Part shown: piece after piece, positions 1-11,008 of the stretch
How the letters are laid out: each line of letters starts with the position of its first letter
How positions within the stretch are numbered: position 1 is the first letter of the stretch
DNA from: Aliihoeflea sp023389195
GTDB lineage: Bacteria > Pseudomonadota > Alphaproteobacteria > Rhizobiales > Rhizobiaceae
Direction: 5' to 3'
DNA: 64,000 bases
NCBI GenBank assembly: GCA_023389195.1
Contig: JAEWET010000010.1
Coordinates: 53,673 to 117,672, forward strand
Notes under the pieces: generated by a model
What the model was told of the DNA's origin: nothing
Seen by the model: the letters and a program-made list of their open reading frames with translations, nothing else
The model's database searches: none
Position numbers and translations under genes: made by a program

Positions 1-2
1 AC

Positions 3-134
3 AAGGTACACGGCCTGTCAATCAGGGAAACCGTCGAGCAACAGCCTGAAGCAGGCTTATCCAGCCCAACGTTCGGCAGGATCGGGTCATTTGTCGGTGG
101 CCTCTTGGGTGGCCTCACGAAAGCAATTTCGTAG
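3..134 (+). CDS. Possible 3' end of a truncated upstream gene
   Basis: An open frame enters from the left edge and runs 43 codons to a TAG. The last residues are glycine-rich and hydrophobic (GRIGSFVGGLLGGLTKAIS), which could be a membrane-associated or hinge-like C-terminus. One other frame also stays open through this stretch, so coding is not proven. The TAG lies 20 bp before the next start codon. I do not recognise the protein; the upstream sequence would decide. Confidence 0.3.
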   Translation, partial: KVHGLSIRETVEQQPEAGLSSPTFGRIGSFVGGLLGGLTKAIS

Positions 135-154
135 TTGAGCGCGGAAGAGCAAAG

Positions 155-1120
155 ATGATCCAGGCCTACGCGCTTCAGGGCGAACTTCTCGTGCCCGTCG
201 CCATCACCGGCGAGGGCCGCGACGCCGCCATCTGGATCGACATGGTCGCGCCGACCGACGCCGAGGAGGCGCTGGTCGAGGACTGGCTCGGCATCGACGT
301 GCCGACGCGCGACGAGATGGACGAGATCGAGCTCTCGTCGCGGCTCTACAGCGAGGGCGACCGCCACTTCATGACGGCGGCCGTCACGGCCAACACGCAT
401 CAGGAACGGCCGGAGATCGGTTCGGTCACTTTCATCCTCGGTGCCGGCAAGCTGGTCACGGTGCGCTACATCGAGCCCTCCACCTTCACGCGCTTTGCCG
501 AGCGCGCTGGCCGCTCGCCGCTCGGCTGCACGAACGCGACGTCGCTCCTGCTGGCGCTGCTCGAGGCGATCGTCGGCCGCGCGGCCGACGTGATCGAGCA
601 GGTCGGCAGCGATATCGGCAACCTGTCCGAGCGCATCTTCTACCCCGCCGCCCGCAAGGCCTCGCGCCGCGACCGCGACTTTCAGCTCATCCTGCGCAAG
701 ATCGGCCGCAAGGAGGAACTGCTCGCCAGCCTGCAGGACAGCCTCCACACGCTGCAGCGCGTCGCCGGCTATCTCGCCTACGTCACCGATGGCGAGAAGA
801 ACCACCGCCACCGCATCCGCTCGCTCTCGCGCGACGTCACCTCCCTCGCCGACTACTCCGAGCGGCTTTCGCAGAAGATTTTCTTCCTGCTCGACGCCAC
901 GCTCGGCATGATTTCGATCGAACAGAACGCGATCATCAAGATCGTCTCGGTGCTGGCGACCGTCTTCATGCCGCCGACGCTCGTCGCCTCGATCTACGGC
1001 ATGAATTTCGACTTCATGCCGGAGCTTCACTGGACCTACGGCTACCCGCTGGCGCTCCTCGCCATGGTCGCCGCCGCCGCGCTGCCCTTCTGGTACATCA
1101 AGAAGAAGGGCTGGCTGTGA
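155..1120 (+). CDS. corA: CorA-family magnesium/divalent cation transporter
   Basis: A 321-residue protein of the 2-TM-GxN family, which forms pentameric inner-membrane channels for Mg2+ or related divalent cations. The first ~250 residues form the acidic, alpha-helix-rich cytoplasmic domain. TM1 (about 258-281) ends in the family signature YGMN (GMN at 282-284), followed by an acidic periplasmic loop (FDFMPEL), TM2 (about 295-314) and a basic tail (IKKKGWL). The length is typical. The start follows GGAAGAGCAAAG, a plausible ribosome binding site. ZntB-type zinc exporters share this fold, so Mg2+ is the likeliest but not the only substrate. Confidence 0.9.
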   Translation: MIQAYALQGELLVPVAITGEGRDAAIWIDMVAPTDAEEALVEDWLGIDVPTRDEMDEIELSSRLYSEGDRHFMTAAVTANTHQERPEIGSVTFILGAGKLVTVRYIEPSTFTRFAERAGRSPLGCTNATSLLLALLEAIVGRAADVIEQVGSDIGNLSERIFYPAARKASRRDRDFQLILRKIGRKEELLASLQDSLHTLQRVAGYLAYVTDGEKNHRHRIRSLSRDVTSLADYSERLSQKIFFLLDATLGMISIEQNAIIKIVSVLATVFMPPTLVASIYGMNFDFMPELHWTYGYPLALLAMVAAAALPFWYIKKKGWL

Positions 1121-1189
1121 ACCAGGACCGGTTGCGCATCGCGCTTCTTGCCGCCACACTATCGTTCAAACTTGAACAGGATGACGGAC

Positions 1190-1657
1190 ATGGCTGAAAA
1201 GCGCTGGGCGTTCGAGGATTTCACCGTCGGGCGCACGATCGACCTGCCGGTCAAGCATGTCACCGCCGAGGAGATCGTCGACTTCGCCTCCCAGTTCGAC
1301 GCGCAGCCCATGCACATGGACGAGGAAGCCGGCAAGGCGTCCATTCTCGGCGGGCTCGCGGCCTCGGGCTGGCACACCTGCGCGATGTTCATGCGCATGA
1401 TGTGCGACGCCTTCCTGCTCGATTCGACCTCGCAAGGCGCGCCGGGCGTCGACTATGTGCGCTGGAAGAAGCCGGTCATCGCCGGCGACACGCTCTCCGG
1501 CACCTCGACCGTCACTGCTGCCCGCGTCTCGGCCAAGCGGCCCAATCTCGGCTTCGTCACCGTCGAGCACCGCATCTTCAACCAGAAGGGCGAGACGGTC
1601 TGCGAACTCGCCAACACCGGCATGTTCCTCCTGCGCAACCCGAAAGTAGCCGCATGA
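1190..1657 (+). CDS. MaoC-family dehydratase (first of a pair)
   Basis: A 155-residue hot-dog-fold protein of the MaoC / (R)-specific enoyl-CoA hydratase family. The hydratase-2 motif is visible as FDAQPMHMDEEAG, with the catalytic Asp and His expected in this family, followed by ASGWHTCAMFMR. I chose the ATG at 1190 because AGGA lies 8 bp upstream; an ATG at 1181 is also in frame but sits directly on that AGGA. It overlaps the next MaoC gene by ATGA, so the two are translationally coupled and probably form a heteromeric hydratase. The acyl substrate cannot be read from the sequence. Confidence 0.85.
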   Translation: MAEKRWAFEDFTVGRTIDLPVKHVTAEEIVDFASQFDAQPMHMDEEAGKASILGGLAASGWHTCAMFMRMMCDAFLLDSTSQGAPGVDYVRWKKPVIAGDTLSGTSTVTAARVSAKRPNLGFVTVEHRIFNQKGETVCELANTGMFLLRNPKVAA

Positions 1658-2124
1658 CGCTCGACGACTATCTGATGATCGGCAAGCGCATCGACCTCGG
1701 CAGCCACACCTTCGGCGCCGAGGAGATCAAGGCATTCGCCGCGAAATACGACCCGCAGCGCTTCCACATGGACGAGACGGAAGCCGAGCACTCCGTCTTC
1801 GGCCGCCTCTGCGCCTCGGGCTGGCACACCTGCGCCATGTGGATGCGCTACAATCTCGAAAAGCGCCAGGACATGGAAGGCGCCGGCTGGGGCGGCGACG
1901 GCGAAAAACCCGTCTTCGGCCCCTCCCCCGGCTTCACCAACCTGAAATGGCTGAAGCCCGTCTATGTCGACGAAACCATCACCTTCACCCGCACCGCCAA
2001 AGCCCACCGCACCGTCGCCTCCCGCCCCGGCTGGCGCGTCATGACGCTGATATGCGAGGCGTTTGATTCGGGCGGGGACAAGGTGCTGGAGTTTGAGAGT
2101 GCGGTGCTGTTGAAGGCCGATTAA
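1654..2124 (+). CDS. MaoC-family dehydratase (second of a pair)
   Basis: A 156-residue MaoC-like protein, paralogous to its upstream partner: both carry ASGWHTCAM followed by a Met/Trp-rich helix. The active-site segment reads YDPQRFHMDETEAE, keeping the Asp and His but with Arg where Pro is usual. It starts inside the stop codon of the preceding gene. Its TAA shares the bases TTAA with the stop of the convergent PaiB-like gene. Adjacent MaoC pairs in alphaproteobacteria are usually annotated as acyl-CoA dehydratases; the pathway here is unknown. Confidence 0.85.
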   Translation: MTLDDYLMIGKRIDLGSHTFGAEEIKAFAAKYDPQRFHMDETEAEHSVFGRLCASGWHTCAMWMRYNLEKRQDMEGAGWGGDGEKPVFGPSPGFTNLKWLKPVYVDETITFTRTAKAHRTVASRPGWRVMTLICEAFDSGGDKVLEFESAVLLKAD

Positions 2125-2753
2125 CGACCAGGCCCCGCCACCATCGCCGCCGCCATCCGATCCACCTCGCGCTCGCTCGCCCCAAGCCCTGCCGCCACGC
2201 CCGCGCGATCCGCCTCGGGCCTATTCTGGCTCATCTTGCGCTTGCCGAAGAGGCGGGTGATGGGCAGGCGGAGACCGACGATGCCGCGCAGTTGCGCGTC
2301 GATGAAGCGCTCCGGCGCGTCCGTGACTGCCCAGGGATCGGCGCGGGCGGCTTCGTGGCGAAGGGTCAGCCGGGTGACGATTTCGCGCAGCCGCTCCGCA
2401 TCCTCGAAGAACTCGATCGGCCCATGGGCATGGACCGCGACGTAGTTCCAGGTCGGCACGACCTTGCCGTGCTCGCGCTTCGACGCATACCAGGAGGGCG
2501 TGATGTAGGCGTCCGGGCCGGAGAAGATGGCCAGCGCCTCGCCGATGGGCGCAAGCTTCCACTGATGGTTCGCCTTGGCGACATGGCCGTAGAGCGTACC
2601 GAACTCGCCCTCGTTTTCGTCAAGGATAAGCGGCAGCGGCGTGGCGACCAAACCTTCTTCGGTCGCCGTGACGAGCGTCGACAGCCCCGCCTCGCGCATG
2701 ATGGCGGCGAGTGCGGCGGGGTCGTCCTCACGGAAGGCGGGCGGTGTGTACAT
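2121..2753 (-). CDS. PaiB-like FMN-binding negative regulator
   Basis: A 210-residue protein of the PaiB family with a split-barrel flavin-binding fold. The N-terminus MYTPPAFREDDPAAL and the internal HGKVVPTWNYVAVHAHG are characteristic. Bacillus PaiB represses sporulation and protease genes, but most proteobacterial members are uncharacterised FMN-binding proteins and no DNA-binding domain is evident here. It stands alone on the minus strand, 68 bp upstream of the apt stop codon. Confidence 0.82.
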   Translation of the reverse strand: MYTPPAFREDDPAALAAIMREAGLSTLVTATEEGLVATPLPLILDENEGEFGTLYGHVAKANHQWKLAPIGEALAIFSGPDAYITPSWYASKREHGKVVPTWNYVAVHAHGPIEFFEDAERLREIVTRLTLRHEAARADPWAVTDAPERFIDAQLRGIVGLRLPITRLFGKRKMSQNRPEADRAGVAAGLGASEREVDRMAAAMVAGPGR

Positions 2754-2821
2754 GGCCCGATCCTAGCATCGCATCCCGGCCGCGAAAGGGGTGCCGGGGC
2801 GGAGCGATTGGACCAGCAGCC

Positions 2822-3367
2822 TCAGTGCCCCTCGAACGCCACCAGCGTGCGTACCGGCACGTCGAGCGCCTCCAGCTTCTTGCGTCCGCCGAGTTCCGGC
2901 AGGTCGATGACGAAGCAGGCGGCGACGATCTCGGCGCCCATCTGGCGCAGGAGATTCACCGCGCCCTCGGCCGTTCCGCCCGTCGCGATCAGGTCGTCGA
3001 CGAGGATCACCTTCTCGCCCGGCGCGACGGCGTCCTTGTGCATCTCCATCTCGCCGAGCCCGTATTCGAGGCTGTAGGCGACGCGCACCGTCTCGTGCGG
3101 CAGCTTGCCCTTCTTGCGGATCGGGATGAAACCCGCCGACAACTGGTGCGCCATCGCGCCGCCGAGAATGAACCCCCGCGCCTCGATGCCGGCGATCTTG
3201 TCGATCTTGGAGCCGGCATAAGGATGCACCAGCTCGTCGATCGCCCGGCGGAACGCGCGCGCATTGCCGAGCAGCGTGGTGATGTCGCGGAACATGATGC
3301 CGGGCTTGGGATAGTCCGGAATGTTGCGGATCGCCGAGACGAGCGTGTCGTGAAGGGTGGTGTGCAT
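2822..3367 (-). CDS. apt: Adenine phosphoribosyltransferase
   Basis: A 181-residue cytoplasmic enzyme that salvages adenine with PRPP to give AMP. The PRPP-binding motif VILVDDLIATGGT is at about 120-132, the PGI/FRDIT segment at 22-30, and a conserved EARGF at 62-66. Length agrees with the family (about 180). The start MHTTLHD is chosen because it aligns with the usual N-terminus; the frame stays open farther upstream but runs into the petC terminator. It lies downstream of petABC, an order I recall from other rhizobial genomes, and is separated from it by a strong terminator. Confidence 0.95.
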   Translation of the reverse strand: MHTTLHDTLVSAIRNIPDYPKPGIMFRDITTLLGNARAFRRAIDELVHPYAGSKIDKIAGIEARGFILGGAMAHQLSAGFIPIRKKGKLPHETVRVAYSLEYGLGEMEMHKDAVAPGEKVILVDDLIATGGTAEGAVNLLRQMGAEIVAACFVIDLPELGGRKKLEALDVPVRTLVAFEGH

Positions 3368-3436
3368 GGCTGCCCCGGAATGGATGAGCGCTATTGGTAG
3401 AAGATGGCGGCGGCGAAGGAAAGCGGCGCGCGGCCA

Positions 3437-3464
3437 TGAAAAAGGGCGCCCGGAGGCGCCCTTT
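3437..3464 (-). terminator. Rho-independent terminator after petABC
   Basis: A perfect 10-bp stem (AAAGGGCGCC / GGCGCCCTTT) with a 4-nt loop, followed on the minus strand by a run of T. It lies 20 bp beyond the petC stop and before apt, so it should end the bc1 operon transcript. Confidence 0.85.
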
Positions 3465-3483
3465 GCAAATCGCGGCGGAAACG

Positions 3484-4311
3484 TCAGTGCGCGACGTTCG
3501 CCCAGATCTTGCGCTTGGTGAGGTACACCAGAACCGCAAAGCCGATGAGGAACAGCATGACCACGAAGCCCATGCTCTTGCGATCCTCCATATGCGGCTC
3601 GGCGGCCCACATCAGGAACGCGGTCACGTCATGCGCATACTGTTCGACGGTCTCGGGCGAACCGTCGTCATAGGAGACGAGGCCTTCCTGCAGCGGCGGC
3701 GCCATGGAGAGCGACGTGCCGGCGAGGAAATGCGGGTTGTAGTAGGTTCCGGGCTGCTGCTCGTAGCCCTCGGGCGCATCCTCGTAGCCGGTCAGCAGGT
3801 TGTAGATGTAGTCCGGACCGCTCTCGGCATATTGCGTGAAGATGTCGACGACGAAGAGCGGGAAGCCGCGCTCGACGGCGCGCGCCTTGGCGATCAGCGA
3901 CAGGTCCGGCGGCGCGGCGCCGTTGTTGGAAGCGGCGGCCGCGGCCGGATTGGCGAATGGCGACGGGAAATAGTCGGACGGGATCGCCGTCCGCATGAAC
4001 ATTTCGCCGTCGGCGTCGGGGCCGTCCTGGATTTCGTATTCGGCGGCCAGTGCGCGAACCTGCGCCTCCGAATAGCCGAGGTCTTCCAGCGTGCGGAAGG
4101 CCACGCGCTCGAGCCCGTGACAGGCCGCGCAGCCTTCGCGATAGACCTTGAGGCCGCGCTGCAGCTCGCCGCGGTCAAAGTGACCGAACGGTCCGGCGAA
4201 GCTCCAGTCCTGCTCGACCGGCTTGATCAGCGGATACTCCGCCGAGCTTGCCGCCATCGTCGCACCGACGACGAAACCGAGCGCGGCGATCCCCTTGAGA
4301 ACAGTCTTCAT
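3484..4311 (-). CDS. petC: Cytochrome c1 of the bc1 complex
   Basis: A 275-residue precursor of the heme-c subunit of ubiquinol-cytochrome c reductase. A signal peptide covers about residues 1-24 (cleavage near ASSA/EYPL). The heme-binding CAACH is at 61-65, a likely axial Met lies in SLSMAPPL near 205, and a single C-terminal membrane anchor (MGFVVMLFLIGFAVLVYL) precedes a basic tail. It is the last gene of petABC and accepts electrons from the Rieske protein in the periplasm. Here c1 is separate from cytochrome b, unlike the fused fbcH of Bradyrhizobium. Confidence 0.97.
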   Translation of the reverse strand: MKTVLKGIAALGFVVGATMAASSAEYPLIKPVEQDWSFAGPFGHFDRGELQRGLKVYREGCAACHGLERVAFRTLEDLGYSEAQVRALAAEYEIQDGPDADGEMFMRTAIPSDYFPSPFANPAAAAASNNGAAPPDLSLIAKARAVERGFPLFVVDIFTQYAESGPDYIYNLLTGYEDAPEGYEQQPGTYYNPHFLAGTSLSMAPPLQEGLVSYDDGSPETVEQYAHDVTAFLMWAAEPHMEDRKSMGFVVMLFLIGFAVLVYLTKRKIWANVAH

Positions 4312-4344
4312 GTCGTGTCAGTCCTTTCGAGCCGGCGCGCCGGT

Positions 4345-5649
4345 TCAGCCTTTGGTTTCCGGCGACGCATTGGCGCCGGCGGGCTGGACGGATGCCGCCC
4401 CCTTGTTCTTGGCAAGCACCGCTTCGGTGATCGAATTCGGCAAGCGCTTCGGCGTCTCGATCAGGCCGAGCAGCGGCATGATGACGAGGAAGAAGCCGAA
4501 ATAGTAGAGCGTGCCGATCTGCGACATGATCACATAGGCGCCTTCCGCCGGGCGCGAGCCCAGCCAGCCGAGGAAGATCGAATTGACCACGAACAGCCAG
4601 AAGAACAGCTTGTACCAGGGACGATAGACGGCCGAGCGCACCTTCGACGTGTCGAGCCACGGCACGAAGAACAGCACCGCGATGGCGCCGAACATGGCGA
4701 GCACGCCGCCGAGCTTGGAATCGATCGGGCCGATGTTGAAGGTGATGGCGCGCAGGATCGCGTAGAAGGGCAGGAAGTACCATTCCGGCACGATGTGCGA
4801 CGGCGTCTTCAAGGAATCCGCCATGATGTAGTTGTCCGCATGTCCCAGATAGTTCGGGATGTAGAAGACGAAATAGGCGAACAGGATGAAGAACAGCACC
4901 ATGCCGAACGCGTCCTTGACGGTCGCGTAGGGCGTGAAGGGCAGCGTGTCGGTCTTCTGCTTGACCTCGATGCCGGTCGGGTTCGTCTGGCCGGTGACGT
5001 GAAGCGCCCAGACGTGGAGAACCACGACGCCCGCGATCATGAAGGGCAGCAGGTAGTGCAGCGAGAAGAAGCGGTTCAGCGTCGGATTGTCGACCGCGAA
5101 GCCGCCGAGCAGAAGCTGCTGAATCCACTCGCCGACGAGCGGAATGGCGGTGAAGAAGCCGGTAATGACCGTCGCGCCCCAGAAGGACATCTGGCCCCAG
5201 GGCAGGACGTAGCCCATGAAGGCGGTCGCCATCATCAGGAGGTAGATGATCACGCCGAGAATCCACAGAAGCTCGCGCGGCGCCTTGTAGGAGCCGTAAT
5301 ACATGCCGCGAGCGATGTGGAGGTAGACGGCGATGAAGAACATCGACGCGCCATTGGCGTGGAGATAGCGGATCAGCCAGCCGGAATTGACGTCGCGCAT
5401 GATCTTCTCGACCGAATCGAACGCCATGTCGACATGCGCCGAATAGTGCATGGCGAGCACGATGCCGGTCACGATCTGCACGACGAGCATGATCGAGAGA
5501 ATGCCGCCGAACGTATAGGCGTAGTTCAGATTGCGCGGAACAGGATAGGAAACGAACGAGTCATGCACGAGCCGCGGTAGCGGCAGGCGTGAATCGATCC
5601 AGCGTCCGATGCCGGTCGTCGGCGTGTAGGTAGAGTGTCCACCGCTCAT
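4345..5649 (-). CDS. petB: Cytochrome b of the bc1 complex
   Basis: A 434-residue integral membrane protein with about eight helices, carrying hemes bL and bH and the Qo and Qi quinone sites. Heme-ligand histidines are visible in LAMHYSAHVD and VYLHIARGMYYGSYK in the N-terminal half, and in VVVLHVWALHVTGQTNP. The Qo-site PEWY motif is present in HIVPEWYFLPFYAILRA. The C-terminal tail after the last helix is alanine-rich and poorly conserved. It sits 21 bp after petA and 33 bp before petC. Confidence 0.97.
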   Translation of the reverse strand: MSGGHSTYTPTTGIGRWIDSRLPLPRLVHDSFVSYPVPRNLNYAYTFGGILSIMLVVQIVTGIVLAMHYSAHVDMAFDSVEKIMRDVNSGWLIRYLHANGASMFFIAVYLHIARGMYYGSYKAPRELLWILGVIIYLLMMATAFMGYVLPWGQMSFWGATVITGFFTAIPLVGEWIQQLLLGGFAVDNPTLNRFFSLHYLLPFMIAGVVVLHVWALHVTGQTNPTGIEVKQKTDTLPFTPYATVKDAFGMVLFFILFAYFVFYIPNYLGHADNYIMADSLKTPSHIVPEWYFLPFYAILRAITFNIGPIDSKLGGVLAMFGAIAVLFFVPWLDTSKVRSAVYRPWYKLFFWLFVVNSIFLGWLGSRPAEGAYVIMSQIGTLYYFGFFLVIMPLLGLIETPKRLPNSITEAVLAKNKGAASVQPAGANASPETKG

Positions 5650-5670
5650 TATTGTAAGCTCTCTCTTGAC

Positions 5671-6234
5671 TTAGCCGATTCTGATGACCGTCTCGGAAAT
5701 GAATTCGAACACCGGCACGGGCAGGTTCGTCGGCGCCGGGCCGGTACGGATGCGGCCGGCGGTGTCGTAGTGCGAACCGTGGCAGGGGCAGAACCAGCCG
5801 CCGAAATCGCCCGACTGGCCGAGCGGAACGCAGCCCAGATGGGTGCACGAACCGACCATGACGATCCAGTTCTCCATGCCTTCGCCCGCCGAGCGCGCCA
5901 GATCCGTCGCCGGTTCCGCATCGCCAAGATTGTCGTTGCGGGCGACCGGGTCCTTCAGTTCGGAAAGCTCGACGGCCTGCGCCTCGGCGACTTCCTCTTC
6001 GGTCCGGTTGCGGATGAAGATCGGCTTGCCGCGCCACTTCGCCGTCACCGACATGCCCGGCTCGATCGCCGACACGTCGACATCGACGGTCGCGAGAGCC
6101 AGCGTCGAGGCATCGGGGCGCATCTGGTCGATGAAGGGCCACACGGCGCCGCCGACGGCCACGACGCCGGCCATGCCAGTGGCGATGTAAAGAAAGTCGC
6201 GGCGGGTCGGCTCGGTCGTATCGTTCACGCTCAC
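5671..6234 (-). CDS. petA: Rieske iron-sulfur subunit of the bc1 complex
   Basis: A 187-residue protein that carries the [2Fe-2S] cluster oxidising ubiquinol. A twin-arginine signal (TRRDFLY, residues 10-16) precedes one membrane anchor (about 17-36), as expected for Tat-exported Rieske proteins. Cluster ligands are C130 and H132 (CTHLGC) and C149 and H152 (CPCHGSHYD); C135 and C151 can form the stabilising disulfide. It is the first gene of petABC, and the roughly 215 bp upstream should hold the operon promoter. Confidence 0.97.
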   Translation of the reverse strand: MSVNDTTEPTRRDFLYIATGMAGVVAVGGAVWPFIDQMRPDASTLALATVDVDVSAIEPGMSVTAKWRGKPIFIRNRTEEEVAEAQAVELSELKDPVARNDNLGDAEPATDLARSAGEGMENWIVMVGSCTHLGCVPLGQSGDFGGWFCPCHGSHYDTAGRIRTGPAPTNLPVPVFEFISETVIRIG

Positions 6235-6450
6235 GGGACTATGATCCTTATTGCCTCACTTCGACCGCAGGAAACCGTGATCTTCACCCGTCCCGGACAC
6301 GCTGCGCAACGGCAAGCGATGCCGGGGGCGTCCCCCAGTCATTTGGCGAAGGTTTCTATGCCCGCCTTGGCGTCTTGTCCAGCCGTTACAAGGGCGTGAT
6401 GGCAGTTTGTCGCGGGGGCTGTTGATAGTCGAAAGAGCCCTTTTCGAGGT

Positions 6451-6759
6451 TCAACTCGCGCCCAGCCGCGCCAACACCTCTCCGGGAATTCCGTAATCGC
6501 GGATCGCGTCGTGGTGACGGCGAAGGCCGATCAGTTCGCGCTGGATGAAATAGGCATGAACGGCGACGGCGGCGGCTTTGACCAGAAGCAAGCGCTCGGC
6601 GTCGCGTGCTTCATGCGCGTTGAGCGCCGCCATTGCCTTTTCGACCCGATCGCCTGCCCGCCCCAGCGACGACGCCATCTCGCCGGCAAGCTCGTAGTCG
6701 AGCGTGTCGAGCCCCGTCTGAACCCGTGCGCCGCCCTGCCCGGGAAGCCGGAGCGCCAT
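6451..6759 (-). CDS. Small conserved hypothetical protein downstream of ABC exporter
   Basis: A 102-residue soluble protein that I do not recognise with certainty. It looks mostly helical and rich in Ala and Glu (AMAALNAHEARDAERLL), with a C-terminal segment YFIQRELIGLRRHHDAI. The chosen start (MALRLPG) leaves 4 bp after the stop of the upstream ABC transporter gene, which suggests one transcript. A longer frame extends upstream into that gene but would overlap it heavily. Confidence 0.6.
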   Translation of the reverse strand: MALRLPGQGGARVQTGLDTLDYELAGEMASSLGRAGDRVEKAMAALNAHEARDAERLLLVKAAAVAVHAYFIQRELIGLRRHHDAIRDYGIPGEVLARLGAS

Positions 6760-6763
6760 CGTC

Positions 6764-8655
6764 TTACTCCGCCGCCAGGCTCTGCGCGAGGAAGCCGCCG
6801 GATTGGCGCTTCCACAATTGCGCATAGAGCCCGTCGCGCGCGATCAGGTCGTCATGGGTGCCCTCCTCCACGATCCGGCCCTCGTCGATGACGATCAGCC
6901 GGTCGAGCGCGGCGATGGTCGAGAGCCGGTGCGCGACGGCAATGACGGTCTTGCCCTCCATGAGCCGGTAGAGATTGTCCTGGATCGCCGCCTCGACCTC
7001 CGAATCGAGCGCCGAGGTCGCCTCGTCGAGCAGCAGGATCGGCGCGTCCTTCAGCATCATGCGCGCGATCGCGATACGCTGGCGCTGACCGCCCGAAAGC
7101 TTGACGCCGCGCTCGCCGACATGCGCGTCGTAGCCGGCGCGGCCCTTGGGGTCCGAAACGCCGGCGATGAACTCGTGCGCCGCCGCGCCCCGCGCAGCCT
7201 CGATCACATCCGCCTCGCTCGCATCGGGGCGCGCATAGGCGATGTTGTCGTGGATCGAGCGGTGCATCAGCATCGGGTCCTGCGCGACCACGCCGAACTG
7301 CGCCCGCAGCGATCCTTGCGTCAGCGTGCGGATGTCGCGCCCGTCGATCAGGATGCGGCCTTCCTCGACGTCGAAAAGGCGCAGGATCAGATTGACGATC
7401 GTCGTCTTGCCGGCTCCCGAGGGGCCGACTAGCGCGATCTTCTCGCCCGGCCGGATGTGGAGGTTGAGATCGTCGATGATTCCGCCATCCTTGCCGTAGT
7501 GGAAGGAGACGTTCTCGAAGCGGATGTCGCCCTTGGCGCGCGGCGCGACGGTCGCGTCTGGCGCGTCCGTCAGCGTCGGCTCGACCGAGATCGTGCCGGT
7601 CGCGTCCTGCACGGTCGCATAGTTGCGGATGAGGCCGTTGATGTTGAACATCATGTAGCCGGACATCTGGTTGAGACGATAGGCGAGGCCCATGGCCGCC
7701 GCGATGGCGCCGGTCGTGGCGGCGCCCGCCATCCAGCTTTGCAGCGCGAGCAGGAAGATCGCCGCCATCATGAAACCGTTGATGATGGCGACGGCGGCGC
7801 GCACGCGGGTGATCGACCGCGTCAGCTTCTTCACCGCCATCAGATAGCTGTGCATCCCGTCGCGCACGAAGGAATGCTCCCGCCCGCCCGAATCAAACAG
7901 CTTGACGGCGAGGATGTTGGTGAAGGCGTCGACGAGACGTCCGTTGACGATCGAACGCTCGTCGGCCGTGCGCCGCCCGGCCGCACGCAGCGGCGGCAGA
8001 AGCTTCCACCCGGCGATGCCGTAGGCGGCGAGCCAGACGGCAAGCACTGCCAGCATCCAAGGATCGACCGAGAACATGATCGTCGCCGCAAGGACGAGGA
8101 AGGTGACGAAGCCCCAGACGGTCTGCAACGACGAGATGATGAAATCACCCGTCGCCTCCGCCCCTTGCGTGATCTTGGTCGCGATGCGGCCGGCGAAATC
8201 GTTCTGGAAGAACGTGTAGGGCTGCTCGATCACCCGCCGGAACGCCTGCCAGCGCACGCGCTGGTAGAAATTCGGCGCGATGGTCTGCTCTTCCACCACG
8301 GTCTGGAAGATCATCGCGACGGCACGCACGAGAAGGATCAGGACGAGATAGCCGAGGATCGCCCAGCCATAATCGGCGATCAGAGCCGTCGGCGTCGTCG
8401 TTTCCAGAACGTCGATGATCCTGCCGAGCGCCCAGTAGAGCCCCGCATCCACCGCCCCCGTCAGCCCGCCGGCGATGAGCAGCAGCACGAACGGGCCCGG
8501 CGCCTGCCGCGCGAAGAAGCCGATGAAGCCGAACGCCGTCTTGGGCAGCACGGCGCGATCCGTATCGGCGAACGGCTCGATGACGTTCTCCACGCGCCGC
8601 CACGCCCGTTCGGACAGGCGGGGCGTGGCATCGTCCGTCTTCACCGGCGCTTCGC

Positions 8656-8659
<4 letters not shown>
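6764..8659 (-). CDS. ABC exporter half-transporter, TMD-NBD fusion (subunit B)
   Basis: A 631-residue type IV ABC exporter half: six N-terminal membrane helices (about 40-330) followed by a nucleotide-binding domain. The NBD has Walker A GPSGAGKTT, signature LSGGQRQRIAIARMML, Walker B ILLLDEATSALD and the H-loop AVAHRLST, so it should be catalytically complete. The start is chosen because its ATG overlaps the stop of the upstream exporter gene (ATGA). With that paralogue it probably forms a heterodimer. Substrate unknown; drugs, lipids or peptides are all possible. Confidence 0.9.
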
Positions 8660-10501
<1,842 letters not shown>

Positions 10502-10518
<17 letters not shown>

Positions 10519-10891
10519 GGCAAGCTCTTTCAGTCGTATCGGGATCGAGAACGGCGTCGCAGAGCGACAGCCCGTGTTCCGCAGCTCTCATGTAGGGCGT
10601 CGCAGCCGGGCTTCCCACATCGGCGCCCTGCCCTCCTGCCATGACGATGGCAACAAGCGCGAAGAGCGCCGAGACGGTCAGGCCACCGGCAAGGTCTCGA
10701 CTATCGGGCAGACGCCGGACGGGGCGCGGGGCGTGTTGGGGAAACATCGTCGAAATCTCGTAGAACCGGTCGGCTTGCCGGCGGATTTCGAAAGCGGATG
10801 CTTCAGTGTCTCAGGGAAGCGTCGATCCGAAAACCACAGGCGCAAAATCTGCGCGGCGCGCGCGAATGCGGGATGGGAAGAAAATATTCAT
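10502..10891 (-). pseudogene. Possible small gene split by one in-frame TGA
   Basis: An ATG at 10891 is preceded by a near-perfect ribosome binding site (GAGGAGG, 6-bp spacing) and opens a frame of 26 codons ending at TGA (10811-10813). The same frame then stays open for another 103 codons to 10502 and reads like protein: DTEASAFEIRRQADRFYEIS, then a predicted membrane helix (LTVSALFALVAIVMAGG). If the TGA were a sense codon this would be a protein of about 129 residues. It could be a nonsense mutation, a sequencing error, or two unrelated short frames (the second starting at ATG 10747). I do not recognise the product. Confidence 0.35.
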
Positions 10892-11008
10892 CGCGTGCCT
10901 CCTCGTGGTTCGGGTTGGACGAAGCCGCTTCATAGCCGAAACGAGGCGATTTGACCACCCGCCACGATTGGCGCTAGGGCCAACTCTCGATTGCACCAGG
11001 GAATTCCA

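Noticed and set aside
3394..5580. A 728-codon open frame on the plus strand across petC and petB
   Set aside because: Arg/Asp/Glu/His-rich translation without motifs, exactly antisense to clear bc1 genes; a product of high GC content.
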